DNA from: Lysobacter sp. M2-1
Lineage (GTDB): Bacteria; Pseudomonadota; Gammaproteobacteria; Xanthomonadales; Xanthomonadaceae
Direction: 5' to 3'
Assembly: GCF_022662495.1 (NCBI RefSeq)
Contig: NZ_JAKPBU010000011.1
Coordinates: 310,001-374,000 of the forward strand
Length of the DNA stretch: 64,000 nt
In this document: positions 37,323 through 49,845 of the stretch, one piece after another
Layout: every line of letters starts with the position of its first letter
How positions within the stretch are numbered: the first letter of the stretch is position 1
Translations under genes and position numbers: made by a program
Notes under the pieces: generated by a model
Seen by the model: the letters and a program-made list of their open reading frames with translations, nothing else
Told to the model about the DNA's origin: nothing
Database searches by the model: none

Positions 37323-37409
37323 GTGAGAGCGGCCCTGGCCGCGATCTTTTTTTGCCTTTCGCCAGTGAACGAGGATCGGCAAAGCAGTCGCGACCAAGGC
37401 CGCTCCCAC
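37323..37409. repeat. REP/BIME-like inverted repeat pair
   Basis: Left unit 37323-37344 (GTGAGAGCGGCC..GGCCGCGA) and right unit 37388-37409 (TCGCGACCAAGGCCGCTCCCAC) face each other over 43 bp. They share the GAGCGGCC core with the copy at 58.1 kb. Each unit also forms its own hairpin. Confidence 0.75.
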
Positions 37410-37427
37410 CGGTTCGGACGGCCCGGC

Positions 37428-37465
37428 TTGAGCGCGCTTTCATTAAAGCGTACAATTTCGGTACG
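37428..37465 (+). promoter_or_regulatory. suf operon promoter with candidate Rrf2 operator
   Basis: TTGAGC (37428-37433), 17-bp spacer, TACAAT (37451-37456). An inverted repeat CGTAC-7-GTACG (37449-37453 and 37461-37465) covers the -10 and start region, where a repressor of the SufR/IscR type would bind. The Rrf2 gene directly downstream makes autoregulation by cluster status likely. Confidence 0.55.
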
Positions 37466-37513
37466 AATTGATATCCAGCCAGATTCCGCCCCCAGCGGCT
37501 TCGAGCCAAGACC

Positions 37514-37978
37514 ATGCTTCGCGTCACTAAACTCACCGATTACGCCACCGTCGTCCTCACCGTGCTCGCCGCCGAGCCCGATGCCGTGCTGAGCGCGGCC
37601 GGGTTGGCCGAGCGCGCCGGGCTGGAGATCCCGACCGTGGCCAAGGTGCTCAAGCCGCTGGCCCAGGCCGGGCTGGTGGATGGTTTCCGCGGCGCCAGTG
37701 GCGGTTACCGGCTCGCACGCGACCCGGCTTCGATCAACCTGGTCGAGATCGTGGAAGCGATGGAAGGGCCGCTGGGCATGACCGAATGCAGCGTGCATGC
37801 CGGCGCCTGCGGCATCGAAAGCTCCTGCGGCGTGCGTGCGAACTGGCGACGGATCAACGACGTGGTCGCCGATGCCCTGCGCGGCGTGAGCCTGGCCCAG
37901 ATGCTGAACGACGTGCACCCGGCGCGGGCCGCGTCGCGCCCGGGCAAGGGCATTCCCGCCACCCTGGCGTCGGCATAA
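37514..37978 (+). CDS. SUF system Fe-S assembly regulator (Rrf2 family)
   Basis: A 154-residue Rrf2-type regulator that heads the suf operon. Helix-turn-helix: [24 protein letters not shown] (residues 26-49); wing [10 protein letters not shown]; cluster-ligand cysteines Cys92, Cys99 and Cys105 in [15 protein letters not shown]. It should bind an Fe-S cluster and repress or adjust suf expression in response to iron and oxidative stress. It matches the gammaproteobacterial Suf regulator type typical of Xanthomonas. Its TAA is 11 bp before sufB, with GGGAGG between them. Confidence 0.92.
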   Translation: MLRVTKLTDYATVVLTVLAAEPDAVLSAAGLAERAGLEIPTVAKVLKPLAQAGLVDGFRGASGGYRLARDPASINLVEIVEAMEGPLGMTECSVHAGACGIESSCGVRANWRRINDVVADALRGVSLAQMLNDVHPARAASRPGKGIPATLASA

Positions 37979-37989
37979 GGGAGGCGAGC

Positions 37990-39432
<1,443 letters not shown>

Positions 39433-39433
39433 G

Positions 39434-39861
39434 ATGGCCGCCATCCCATCCTCGATCGCCCTGGGCGAAACCGACCTGGACCGGCTTCTGTCCGGACTAG
39501 ACCCTCAACTGCATGCGCAGGCGCTGCGCTTCGTGCACGTACCCAACGGCGACATCCCACCGTCGCAGCCTGCGCCGGTGATGCTGTTCCGGGAAGACGA
39601 AGGCCTGACCTGCCTGCTGGCGGACGCCCCTGGCGACGAAAATCCCGATAGCGACGACCCGCAATGGGCGCAGATCACCCTGCGCGTGCACTCGAGCCTG
39701 TCGGCGGTCGGCCTGATCGCCGCGGTTTCCGCCGCACTCGCCCGGGAAGGCATCGCCTGCAACCCGGTATCCGCCTTCCACCACGATCACCTGTTCGTGC
39801 CGTGGCCGCGGCGCCACGACGCCCTCGCTGCCCTCGCGCGGCTCCAAGCAAAGCAAACGAC

Positions 39862-39868
<7 letters not shown>
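39434..39868 (+). CDS. ACT domain-like protein inside the suf operon
   Basis: A 144-residue protein that resembles uncharacterised ACT-domain proteins (COG3602 type): VMLFREDEGLTCLLA, a beta-strand/helix pattern WAQITLRVHSSLSAVGLIAAVSAALAREGIACNPVSA and the closing FHHDHLFVPWPRR. ACT domains bind small ligands such as amino acids; the ligand here is unknown. It sits 1 bp after the sufB stop and overlaps sufC by 7 bp, so it is translationally embedded in the operon. Not part of the standard suf set in E. coli. Confidence 0.75.
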
Positions 39869-40625
<757 letters not shown>

Positions 40626-40626
<1 letters not shown>

Positions 40627-41909
40627 TGAGCGCCCTGCTCGAATCGATCGCTGCGGGTTTCGAGGGCGATGGTGCGCGCCGCGCCGCGCTGGACGCCGCC
40701 CTGCGCGACGGCCTGCCGGGGCCACGCAGCGAAGCCTGGAAGTACACCTCGTTGCGGCCGCTGGAGCGGCGTTCGTTCGCGGTGCAGAAAATCGCCGTGC
40801 AGGAACCGGCTTCTGCGATCGGGGCCGCACTGCTGTCGGATATCCCGTCGCCACGCCTGGTGTTCGTCAACGGCGTTCTCGACCTCGCTTACTCCGATAT
40901 CGGCCATTTGCCGGATGGCGTCGAGCTGAATCCCCTGTCGGAGCTGCTGTCGCAGGGCACGCCGCGCGAAGTGAATTTCCTCGAGCGCCGGTTCGAACGC
41001 GCGGACGAGATTTTTGCCCGCCTCAATGCGGCGCTCGCGCGCGAAGGTGCGGTGCTGCGGATCGGGGAGAACGTGCGGATGGACCGGCCGCTCCACCTGG
41101 TCTTCATCGGCGCCCCGGCGGAGGCCGATATTGCCTGGCATGCACGACATCTGATCGAGCTGCGCCGCGGTGCGTCGGTCACGCTGGTCGAACACCATCG
41201 CGCACAGGCCGCGCATGCCAACCTCGGCAACGCGCTGACCCACGTGCACCTCGCCGCCGGGGCAACGCTGGTGCATGCACGTATCCAGGACGAGGCCGCC
41301 GCAGCGACCCTGTTCACTCGGACCGACGCAGCTCTGGCACGCGGCGCGCACTACCGGCGCTTCGACCTCGAACTGGGGGCCGGGCTGTCGCGCCATGAGC
41401 TGAACGTGCGCCTGGAAGGCGAAGGCGCACGCCTTTCCGCCAATGGCGTCCTGCTCGGCGACGCGCGCCGGCATCTGGATACCAGGCTGGACATCGAACA
41501 CATCGCCCGGGACACGTCCTGCGATCTGCTTTGGCGCGGACTTGCGGCCGATCGCTCACGCGCCGCGTTCCACGGGGGCATCACGATCCGCGCCGGGGCC
41601 GATGGCAGCGATGCCAACCTCTCGAACAAGAACCTGCTGTTGTCCGAAGGCGCCGAGATCGACAGCCAGCCGGTGCTCGAGATCCATGCCGACGAAGTCA
41701 AGGCGGCGCATGGGGCCACCGTGGGTCAACTGGACCCGGGCACGCTGTTCTATCTGCGCTCGCGCGGCCTGCCCGAGCGCGAGGCACGCCAGCTGCTGAC
41801 GGCAGCTTTCTGCCGGGAAACCGTAGCAGGCGCAGCGGACGCCGGGCTTCGCGCATTGCTGGAGGGGACGCTCGATCAAGCCCTCTCACGGCTGGGGCAG
41901 GCGGCATGA
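40626..41909 (+). CDS. sufD: Fe-S cluster assembly protein SufD
   Basis: A 427-residue SufB paralogue and third member of the SufBCD complex. Seen: GLPGPRSEAWKYTSLRPLERR at the N-terminus, SANGVLLGDARRHLDTRLDIEH, and the C-terminal EIHADEVKAAHGATVGQLDP with FYLRSRGLPEREARQLL. It starts within the sufC stop (TGATG) and sufS starts within its stop, so expression is tightly coupled. Confidence 0.96.
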
Positions 41910-43183
41910 CTTCGTTTGCCGGTCAGCCGCAAGCCCGACCCCAGGCGCAGACAGGAAGTCCAGCGGCAACGATCGATTGGGCGCGCGTGCGCGCCGACTT
42001 CCCGCTGCTCCAACGCGAGGTCAACGGCAAGCCGCTGCTGTATTTCGACAGCGCCAACACGGGACAGAAGCCGGCCAGCGTGATCGAGACGGTCGACATG
42101 TTTTACCGGCGCCATAACGCCAATGTCAGCCGCGCCGTGCATACGCTTGGCAGCGAAGCCACCGAAGCCTACGAGGCTGCACGCGCGAAGCTCGCGAGCT
42201 TCACCAACGTGCGCGCCGACGACCTGATCCTGTGCAGCGGCACAACGTTCGCCATCAACCTGGTGGCGTATTCGTGGGCGTTGCCGCGGCTCGGGCCCGG
42301 CGACACCATCTTGCTCACGCGGATGGAGCACCATGCCAACATCGTTCCATGGCAACTGGTCGCCGCGCGCACCGGCGTCACGATCAAGGTCGCGGAGATC
42401 ACGCCGGAAGGCGCGCTCGACCTGGATGCGCTGTACGCCGCGCTGACCCCCGATGTGAAGCTGCTCGGCCTGGCGCATGTCTCCAACGTGCTCGGCACCG
42501 TCAACCCGGTGCGCGAGATCTGCCGCGAAGCCAGGCGCCGCGGCATCGTCACGGTGGTCGACGGTTCGCAGGCGCTGCCGCATATGCCCGTGGATATCGC
42601 CGCGATCGGCAGCGACTTCTACGCCTTCACCGGGCACAAGATGTGCGGTCCGACCGGGACGGGCGTGCTGTGGGCGCGGCGCGAGCACCTCGACGCGATG
42701 CCTCCGTTCTTGGGCGGCGGCGAGATGATCAAGGAGGTGCGCTTCGATGGCACCGTGTTCAACGATGCACCGCACAAGTTCGAGGCCGGAACGCCGAACA
42801 TCGCCGGGCACATTGGCCTGGGGGCGGCGGTCGACTATCTGTCGTCGCTCGGGATGGCCAACGTCGCCGCGCGCGAGGCCGAGCTGCTCGCCCACTTCCA
42901 GGAGGAGCTGCGTGCGGTGGAGGGCCTGCGCATCATCGGCACCGCGCCGGCCAAGGCGGCGGTGGTCAGCTTCCTGCTCGAGGGCACGCACGCGCACGAC
43001 CTGGCCACCCTGCTCGATCTGGAGGGCGTGGCGGTCCGCTCGGGACACCACTGCGCGCACCCGCTCATGCAGTTCTTCGGCGTGGCGGCCACCTGCCGGG
43101 CTTCGCTGGCCTTCTACAATACGCATGAGGAAGTCGAGCGCTTCATCGCCGCCCTGCACAAGGTGCGCAAGCTGCTAGGCTGA
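41906..43183 (+). CDS. sufS: cysteine desulfurase SufS
   Basis: A 425-residue group II PLP cysteine desulfurase supplying sulfur to SufBCD. The PLP lysine is Lys245 in FTGHKMCGP and the active cysteine is Cys383 in VRSGHHCAHPLMQFF; ANVSRAVHTLGSEAT and RMEHHANIVPWQL are typical. The start at ATG 41906 overlaps the sufD TGA (ATGA). The N-terminal 23 residues are extra, Gln/Ala/Pro-rich. Group II enzymes normally need a SufE or SufU partner, and neither is encoded in this operon. Confidence 0.96.
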   Translation: MTSFAGQPQARPQAQTGSPAATIDWARVRADFPLLQREVNGKPLLYFDSANTGQKPASVIETVDMFYRRHNANVSRAVHTLGSEATEAYEAARAKLASFTNVRADDLILCSGTTFAINLVAYSWALPRLGPGDTILLTRMEHHANIVPWQLVAARTGVTIKVAEITPEGALDLDALYAALTPDVKLLGLAHVSNVLGTVNPVREICREARRRGIVTVVDGSQALPHMPVDIAAIGSDFYAFTGHKMCGPTGTGVLWARREHLDAMPPFLGGGEMIKEVRFDGTVFNDAPHKFEAGTPNIAGHIGLGAAVDYLSSLGMANVAAREAELLAHFQEELRAVEGLRIIGTAPAKAAVVSFLLEGTHAHDLATLLDLEGVAVRSGHHCAHPLMQFFGVAATCRASLAFYNTHEEVERFIAALHKVRKLLG

Positions 43184-43210
43184 CACGGACCGCACCGGGG
43201 AACGGCCGCC

Positions 43211-43465
43211 ATGACCGATGCAACCGAACTGGATCTGCTGCGCGAGATCCGCGACAACCAGCGCGAGGCGTTGCGCCTGCAGCAGGAGCACATCGATCTG
43301 TACCAGCGACATCTGGAACGCGCCGAACGCATCAACGCCCGCGCCGAGGCGTTGCAGCAGCGCGCCGGCAAGGCGCTGCGGTTCATCCTCGTGGTCGCGA
43401 TTCCGCTGGTGGTCCTGCTGCTGGCACTGATGCTCTGGCCTTATCTGTCCGCTCTGATCCGATGA
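43211..43465 (+). CDS. small coiled-coil membrane protein in suf operon
   Basis: An 84-residue protein: residues 5-50 look like a charged helical coiled coil (LREIRDNQREALRLQQEHI, HLERAERINARAEALQQR), and 57-80 are one transmembrane helix (FILVVAIPLVVLLLALMLW). Function unknown. It lies 27 bp after sufS, and its stop overlaps the start of the GNAT gene (ATGA), so it is a genuine operon member. Confidence 0.7.
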   Translation: MTDATELDLLREIRDNQREALRLQQEHIDLYQRHLERAERINARAEALQQRAGKALRFILVVAIPLVVLLLALMLWPYLSALIR

Positions 43466-43989
43466 CCGCTCCGCTTTCCTTTCGCGCCGCCACCGCCGGC
43501 GACGTCCCCATACTTGTCGCGCTGGTGACTTCCGCCTACCGCGGCGAAACCAGCCGTCAGGGCTGGACCACCGAAGCCAATATCCTCGACGGCGAACGCA
43601 TCGATCCGGACGTGTTGCTGCGCGACATCGAGCGCCCGCGCAGCCGGGTGATCGTGGCCGAACGCGACGGACGGATGCTGGCCTGCGTCCACGTGGCCGA
43701 CGAAGGCGGCGCCGGCTACCTGGGCATGTTCTCGGTGCAGCCCGAGCTGCAGGGCGGCGGGCTCGGCAAGCAGCTCATGGCCGAGGCCGAACGCGTGGTG
43801 CGGGACGAGTGGGGATTGCCGGTCATGCGCATGACCGTGATCGACCTGCGCGAGGAACTGATCGCCTTCTACGAGCGGCGCGGCTACCACCGCACCGGAA
43901 TCACCAAGCCGTTTCCCTATGGCGATCCGCGTTTCGGCATCCCCAGACGCGACGACCTGCGTTTCGAAATCCTCGAAAAACCGCTCTAG
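43462..43989 (+). CDS. GNAT family N-acetyltransferase
   Basis: A 175-residue acetyltransferase. The acetyl-CoA site reads GMFSVQPELQGGGLGKQLMAEAE (Q/R-x-x-G-x-G/A motif), followed by VMRMTVIDLREELIAFYERRGYHRTG. N-terminal FRAATAGDVPILVALVTSAYRG. The substrate is unknown. It overlaps the previous small gene by 4 bp (ATGA) and is followed 20 bp later by the Rieske gene, so it rides with the suf operon. Confidence 0.88.
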   Translation: MTAPLSFRAATAGDVPILVALVTSAYRGETSRQGWTTEANILDGERIDPDVLLRDIERPRSRVIVAERDGRMLACVHVADEGGAGYLGMFSVQPELQGGGLGKQLMAEAERVVRDEWGLPVMRMTVIDLREELIAFYERRGYHRTGITKPFPYGDPRFGIPRRDDLRFEILEKPL

Positions 43990-44009
43990 GACTGTCCGCC
44001 CCATCCGCC

Positions 44010-44333
44010 ATGCCCGACTGGATCCGCGTCTGCGCCACCTCCGAACTGCTTCCGGGCGAAACCAAAGTCGCCTGGGATGGGGACACGCCGATCCTGGTGT
44101 TCAACTACGACGGCGACTACTACGCGCTGGAAGACCGCTGCAGCCACGAGGACTTCGAACTGTCCTCTGGCCCGTTCGATGCGGAGGAAGCGACCATCGA
44201 ATGCGTATTGCACGGGTCGAAGTTCGACGTGCGGGACGGCCGCGCCCTCAATGCGCCTGCCTATGCGCCGGTAGCGAAGTTTCCGGTGCGGGTCGAAGAC
44301 GGCGTCGTCTGGACGCGCGACGACCGGGGTTAA
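44010..44333 (+). CDS. Rieske [2Fe-2S] ferredoxin-like protein
   Basis: A 107-residue stand-alone Rieske protein of the non-haem oxygenase ferredoxin type. Cluster ligands Cys44 and His46 (DRCSHED) and Cys65 and His68 (ECVLHGSKFDV) are all present. It carries electrons in the cytoplasm; the partner is unknown. It is the last gene of the suf run and may be a client or a helper for cluster assembly. No terminator is evident before the next gene. Confidence 0.92.
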   Translation: MPDWIRVCATSELLPGETKVAWDGDTPILVFNYDGDYYALEDRCSHEDFELSSGPFDAEEATIECVLHGSKFDVRDGRALNAPAYAPVAKFPVRVEDGVVWTRDDRG

Positions 44334-44385
44334 TACAGCCTGGCCCGCAGAAAGCAAGGAAAATTGGCGTATTCATGTTGTAACT

Positions 44386-44404
44386 GCGAATAGTTCTCAT
44401 TAAT
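44386..44404 (+). promoter_or_regulatory. candidate Fur box before siderophore receptor
   Basis: GCGAATAGTTCTCATTAAT matches the 19-bp E. coli Fur consensus at 11 positions and lies in a local AT-rich region 50 bp before the receptor start. Iron repression fits the gene's role. Confidence 0.45.
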
Positions 44405-44454
44405 ATTTCCGGTGCTGCAGCCCTGCTGCCCTATCGAATCGACCGGAACCATCT

Positions 44455-46620
44455 ATGCGTCCATCCGCCCTATCGGCCGCCCCGCTGGCGGCCGCCCTCG
44501 CCTCCCTGCTCGCCGCCCCCGTCTTCGCGCAAACCGGTCCCGCCGCATCCGCCGCGACGCCGGCCGCCGATAGCGCCGACCCGCAGCGCGAACCGACCGA
44601 TCTGGACGGTGTCGAGGTCATCGGCAAGGTCGACTACGGTTACGTGCAGAAGCGCAGCCGGTCTGCCACGAAGACCGATACCGACCTGCAGGACGTTCCG
44701 CAGGCAGTGACGGTCGTGACCCAGGACCTGATCAGGGACCAGGCGATGCAGAACCTGGCCGACGTGGTCCGCTACGTTCCTGGCGCGACGATGGCGCAGG
44801 GTGAAGGCAATCGCGACACTCCCGTGCTGCGCGGCAACGCGTCCACCGCCGACATGTTCGTCGATGGCATCCGCGACGACACCCAGTATTTCCGCGATCT
44901 CTACAACATCGAACGCGTCGAGGCGCTGAAAGGCCCGAACGCAATGATCTTTGGGCGCGGCGGCAGCGGCGGCGTGCTCAACCGGGTAAGCAAGCAGGCC
45001 GACTGGGAAACCGTGCGCGGACTCGACCTGCAGTTCGGCTCCTGGAACAAGCGCCGCATCGCCGGCGACTTCGGTCAGGCGATGAGCGACGGGGCCGCAT
45101 TCCGTGTAACCGGCATGTTCGAGGACTCGGAGAGCTACCGCGACGGTTACCAGGCGCAGCGCTGGGGTATCAATCCAACGTTCGCCTTCGCCCCCGGCGA
45201 AAACACGACGATCAGGCTGGGCTACGAGCATTTCGAGGACGAGCGCGTGGCCGACCGCGGCGTACCGTCTTCGCCGACGATGTTCAACGGCCGCCGCTTG
45301 CCGGTCGAAACCGATCCGTCCACCTTCTTCGGCGACCCGGATCGCAGCCCGGTCACCGCCGACGTCGATGCCTTCAGCGCGCTGGTCGACCACGACTTCG
45401 GCAACGGCCTCAGCCTGCGCAACAGCACCCGCATCGCCGATTACGACAAGTTCTACCAGAACGTGTATGCCGGTGGGCCGATTTCCTTCGACGCCAGCGG
45501 CGCGCCTCTGGCAGATATCCGCGCGTACAACAACGCCACCGTGCGCGAGAACGTTTTCAACCAGACCGACTTCGTCTGGAAGGTCGACGGCGGCGTCAAG
45601 CATACGCTGCTGTTCGGCGCCGAGCTGGGCCGGCAGGAGACCGACAATCTGCGCCAGACCGGGTATTTCGGCGCCACGGGATCGACGGTCACGTCGGTGC
45701 TGGTGCCCTTCGCCAATCCACGCTACACCGGCCCGCTCGAGTTTCGACAGAGCGACACCGACGCCGACAACCATACTGTTGCCAAGGTCGCTGCCGTCTA
45801 TCTGCAGGACCAGATCGAACTCACGCCGCATTGGCAGGCCGTGATCGGCGTGCGCTACGACCGCTTCGACATCGATTTCCGCAACAACCGCAGCGGCGAG
45901 ACGCTGGCGGCCACGGATAACCTGTTCTCGCCGCGCGTCGGCCTGGTTTACAAGCCGGTCGAGCCCGTATCGCTGTATGCGAGCTACAGCATGACCCACC
46001 TGCCCCGCTCTGGGGAGCAGATGACATCGCTCAGCGAGAGCAACCGCGCCTTCGACCCCGAGGAGTTCCGCAACTACGAGATTGGCGCGAAATGGGAAGT
46101 CGTTCCCGGCCTTTCCCTGACCGCTGCGGCCTACCGCCTGCAACGCAAGAACGTCATCGCACCGGATCCCGACGACGCGACCCGCTCGATCCTGATCGAC
46201 GGCCAGCGCATCAGGGGGCTGGAAATCGGCCTGGCCGGCAACATCACCGAAGCCTGGAGCGTGATGGGCGGCTACGCCTGGCAGGAAGGCGACATCCCCG
46301 ACAGCGACCTGGAGCCCGCGCAGCTGCCCAAACAAACCGCTTCGCTCTGGAACCGCTACGACTTCAATCAGCGTTGGGGGATCGGCCTGGGCGCGTTCTA
46401 TCGTGGCGACATCTTCGCGTCCACCAGCAATGAGGTCGTGGTCAAGGGTTACACCCGCTACGACGCGGCGGTGTTCTTCGACATCAGTCCGACCATCGGC
46501 CTGCAGCTCAATCTGGAGAACGTGTTCGACAAGGAGTATTTCGTCTCGGCGCACAACGACAACAACATCACGCCAGGATCGCCGCGCGCAGCCTACCTGA
46601 GCGCACGCTTCAGGTTCTGA
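44455..46620 (+). CDS. TonB-dependent siderophore receptor (catecholate type)
   Basis: A 721-residue outer-membrane receptor for ferric siderophores, probably catecholates (Fiu-like by overall pattern). Signal peptide 1-25 (cleavage after VFA); TonB-box-like DLDGVEVIG; plug domain with DVPQAVTVVTQDLI, VPGATMAQGEGNRDTPVLRG, VDGIRDD and IERVEALKGPNAMIFGRGG; beta-barrel to the last residue Phe in RAAYLSARFRF. A possible Fur box precedes it and a hairpin terminator follows, so it is monocistronic. Confidence 0.93.
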   Translation: MRPSALSAAPLAAALASLLAAPVFAQTGPAASAATPAADSADPQREPTDLDGVEVIGKVDYGYVQKRSRSATKTDTDLQDVPQAVTVVTQDLIRDQAMQNLADVVRYVPGATMAQGEGNRDTPVLRGNASTADMFVDGIRDDTQYFRDLYNIERVEALKGPNAMIFGRGGSGGVLNRVSKQADWETVRGLDLQFGSWNKRRIAGDFGQAMSDGAAFRVTGMFEDSESYRDGYQAQRWGINPTFAFAPGENTTIRLGYEHFEDERVADRGVPSSPTMFNGRRLPVETDPSTFFGDPDRSPVTADVDAFSALVDHDFGNGLSLRNSTRIADYDKFYQNVYAGGPISFDASGAPLADIRAYNNATVRENVFNQTDFVWKVDGGVKHTLLFGAELGRQETDNLRQTGYFGATGSTVTSVLVPFANPRYTGPLEFRQSDTDADNHTVAKVAAVYLQDQIELTPHWQAVIGVRYDRFDIDFRNNRSGETLAATDNLFSPRVGLVYKPVEPVSLYASYSMTHLPRSGEQMTSLSESNRAFDPEEFRNYEIGAKWEVVPGLSLTAAAYRLQRKNVIAPDPDDATRSILIDGQRIRGLEIGLAGNITEAWSVMGGYAWQEGDIPDSDLEPAQLPKQTASLWNRYDFNQRWGIGLGAFYRGDIFASTSNEVVVKGYTRYDAAVFFDISPTIGLQLNLENVFDKEYFVSAHNDNNITPGSPRAAYLSARFRF

Positions 46621-46636
46621 GCCTCATCCGATCGTT

Positions 46637-46685
46637 GGCCGCCGATCCGCAACGGGGGTCCGTGAGATCGGCGGCCTTGTTTGTC
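46637..46685 (+). terminator. terminator after siderophore receptor
   Basis: GGCCGCCGATC (46637-46647) pairs with GATCGGCGGCC (46666-46676) and is followed by TTGTTTGT. The loop is long, 18 nt. Confidence 0.6.
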
Positions 46686-46898
46686 ATGGGTGAGTCGCCC
46701 ATGTCTGCAACATCGCCGCTTCCACCTGGCCTGCTTCGGCCCCCCTTTCCCGGCATCACCGCCGGAATGCGCCGGCGCTGGTGTGCTTTACCGACCGCGC
46801 GCCGGTTGCACGGGCGCAGGGCGGGATCGCGCGCATCGACCTGGCGTTTTCCCCGACGGCGACGGCCCGCACTACGTCAGGTCATCGCACGATCGGCG
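46686..46898. other. non-coding stretch between receptor and HutD, possible gene remnant
   Basis: About 210 bp with no full gene. Two plus-strand frames give protein-like fragments that would join by one frameshift (GGIARIDLAF in one frame, then FPDGDGPHYVRSSHDRRYV in another). I do not recognise a family. It could be a decayed gene end or chance in GC-rich sequence. Confidence 0.3.
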
Positions 46899-47495
46899 CT
46901 ACGTCCTCGACCGCAACCGGATCAGCAGCGCCTCGCCTGCCCCCTCCAGCACACAGCGCCGGCGTATGTCGCGAGCCTGCAGCAGCGCGGTGTCGCCGGC
47001 CTGCAGATGGGCCCCGTCATCACGTCCATCGAATCCGGCGTGTCCTGACAGCATATGCACCGCCCAGGTTTCGCCAGGATCGATGAACACCACCATCGCG
47101 CCGACCATCGGCCGATGCCAGAGCTGGGCGTCGACCGCGTCGCGGCGCCACATCAGATTGAAGTCCGTCGTCGGCCCGTCGATCAGCTCACCCGTCACCC
47201 CGGCTTGGCCTTCGAAGCGGATGCTGGCATGCGGGGGCAGCAGTTCGCGAACCTCCCCTGATTCGAACCGCAGACACAGCCCGTTGCCGCTGAGCAGCAC
47301 CAGCTCGCGATCCACGCCAGGGAATCGGGAGAACGCCGCATCGCGTTCGATCTCGGCGATCGACAACCGCCATATCCACGCGTCGTTGTCGGGAAATCGC
47401 ACGATCTCCCGGGTCCAGCCCAATCCGTTCTTCCAGCGCACGCGCTGGTACTCGTTGGCGGCGATCACGCGGATGTCGGCGTGCTGCGTCTGCAT
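46899..47495 (-). CDS. HutD family protein
   Basis: A 198-residue bicupin-like HutD/Ves family protein, often linked to histidine use but with unknown biochemical role. Seen: RVRWKNGLGWTREIVRFPD, WIWRLSIAEIERDAAFSRFPGVDRELVLLSG, and the C-terminal LQAGDTALLQARD. No hut genes are nearby. ATG 47495 follows a TACACT (47502-47507, minus strand) by 6 nt, which could make the mRNA leaderless; the longer frame upstream was rejected. Confidence 0.85.
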   Translation of the reverse strand: MQTQHADIRVIAANEYQRVRWKNGLGWTREIVRFPDNDAWIWRLSIAEIERDAAFSRFPGVDRELVLLSGNGLCLRFESGEVRELLPPHASIRFEGQAGVTGELIDGPTTDFNLMWRRDAVDAQLWHRPMVGAMVVFIDPGETWAVHMLSGHAGFDGRDDGAHLQAGDTALLQARDIRRRCVLEGAGEALLIRLRSRT

Positions 47496-47640
47496 AACGA
47501 AAGTGTAGCGAGGTGCCGCCCGGCCGCGCTTCCCTGCCGGCCGGACAGCGTACGTCCCTGTCGGGCCCTCCGGCCCCTCTCCTGTGAAGCATCCTGCTTC
47601 GCAACGGCCGGGCCGCCTCCGTGCGTCCGGCCGAAGTCGG

Positions 47641-47970
47641 TCAGCGGCCAGCGACCTTCTTGACCGGCGCGCGGGTGGCCGGGGTACGGGTGGCCGGTGC
47701 GCCACCGACGGCGATGCGGTCGCGGTTCTTCTCGACCGTCTTCAGGCCGATGCCCTTGACCTGCGCGAGTTGCTCGGGGCTCTTGAACGCGCCGTTCTGC
47801 TTGCGGTAGGCGACGATGGCTTCGGCCTTGGCCGGGCCGACGTTCAGCAGCACCCGATCGATGGTGGCGGCGTCGGCGGTGTTGATGTTGACCTTCTCGG
47901 CCGCGAAGGCGTTGCCGGCCAGGGCCAGTGCAAGCAGCAGCGAATGGGTCATCAGCTTGATCGATTTCAT
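47641..47970 (-). CDS. ComEA-like helix-hairpin-helix DNA-binding protein
   Basis: A 109-residue exported protein: signal peptide 1-23 (cleavage after AFA), then the ComEA core VNINTADAATIDRVLLNVG, AIVAYRKQNGAFKSPEQLAQ and VKGIGLKTVEKNRDRI, i.e. two helix-hairpin-helix motifs, and a basic Thr/Pro/Ala-rich tail. Probably binds incoming DNA in the periplasm during natural transformation, as in other gammaproteobacteria. Single gene, divergent from the M20 peptidase. Confidence 0.88.
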   Translation of the reverse strand: MKSIKLMTHSLLLALALAGNAFAAEKVNINTADAATIDRVLLNVGPAKAEAIVAYRKQNGAFKSPEQLAQVKGIGLKTVEKNRDRIAVGGAPATRTPATRAPVKKVAGR

Positions 47971-48142
47971 GACGGTGTCCTTGTCGTTGGTGGATTCATG
48001 TCCTGGGTTGGCCGGCTGCCATGTTGTGGGCCGGCATGCGCAGTGTGCTGCGCGCACCAGGTCCGGGGCATCGGTTCACATGGCGGAATTGGCAGGAAAA
48101 GTCCGCGGGGCGGCCTAGGAAAACTCCGAGCAAACGGGGCCG

Positions 48143-48152
48143 GCGCTAGAAT
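48143..48152 (+). promoter_or_regulatory. candidate extended -10 for M20 peptidase gene
   Basis: GCGCTAGAAT ends 14 nt before the ATG at 48167, so the transcript leader would be only a few bases. The same GCGCTA-type element recurs before several genes in the window. Confidence 0.4.
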
Positions 48153-48166
48153 CGGCAACCAACGTC

Positions 48167-49705
<1,539 letters not shown>

Positions 49706-49802
49706 ACCGGTTTTCGATTCGCAAAGCCAGGCAGGACATTCCCCGCGCCGGAACCTCGCAGAACGGCGGCAACGCGCAGGAGCAGCCGTTGGCATCTGAC
49801 AC

Positions 49803-49824
49803 GAGGCCCGCCGAAGCGGGCCTC
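49803..49824. terminator. bidirectional hairpin between M20 peptidase and effector genes
   Basis: GAGGCCCGC-CGAA-GCGGGCCTC, a 9-bp perfect stem with a tetraloop between convergent genes. There is no T tract on either side, so efficiency is uncertain. Confidence 0.55.
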
Positions 49825-49845
49825 TGCAGCCCATGACAGTCGCGT

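Larger units (their letters stand above)
37204..37513. other. intergenic region between SET gene and suf operon
   Basis: 310 bp holding a REP pair (37323-37409) and the suf promoter (37428-37456). No reading frame in it looks coding. Confidence 0.7.

Noticed and set aside
44470-46554. 694-codon minus-strand frame opposite the siderophore receptor
   Set aside because: Antisense shadow of a well-recognised TonB-dependent receptor.
46899-47495. hut (histidine utilisation) operon
   Set aside because: Only the HutD-like gene is present, without hutH, hutU, hutI or hutG.
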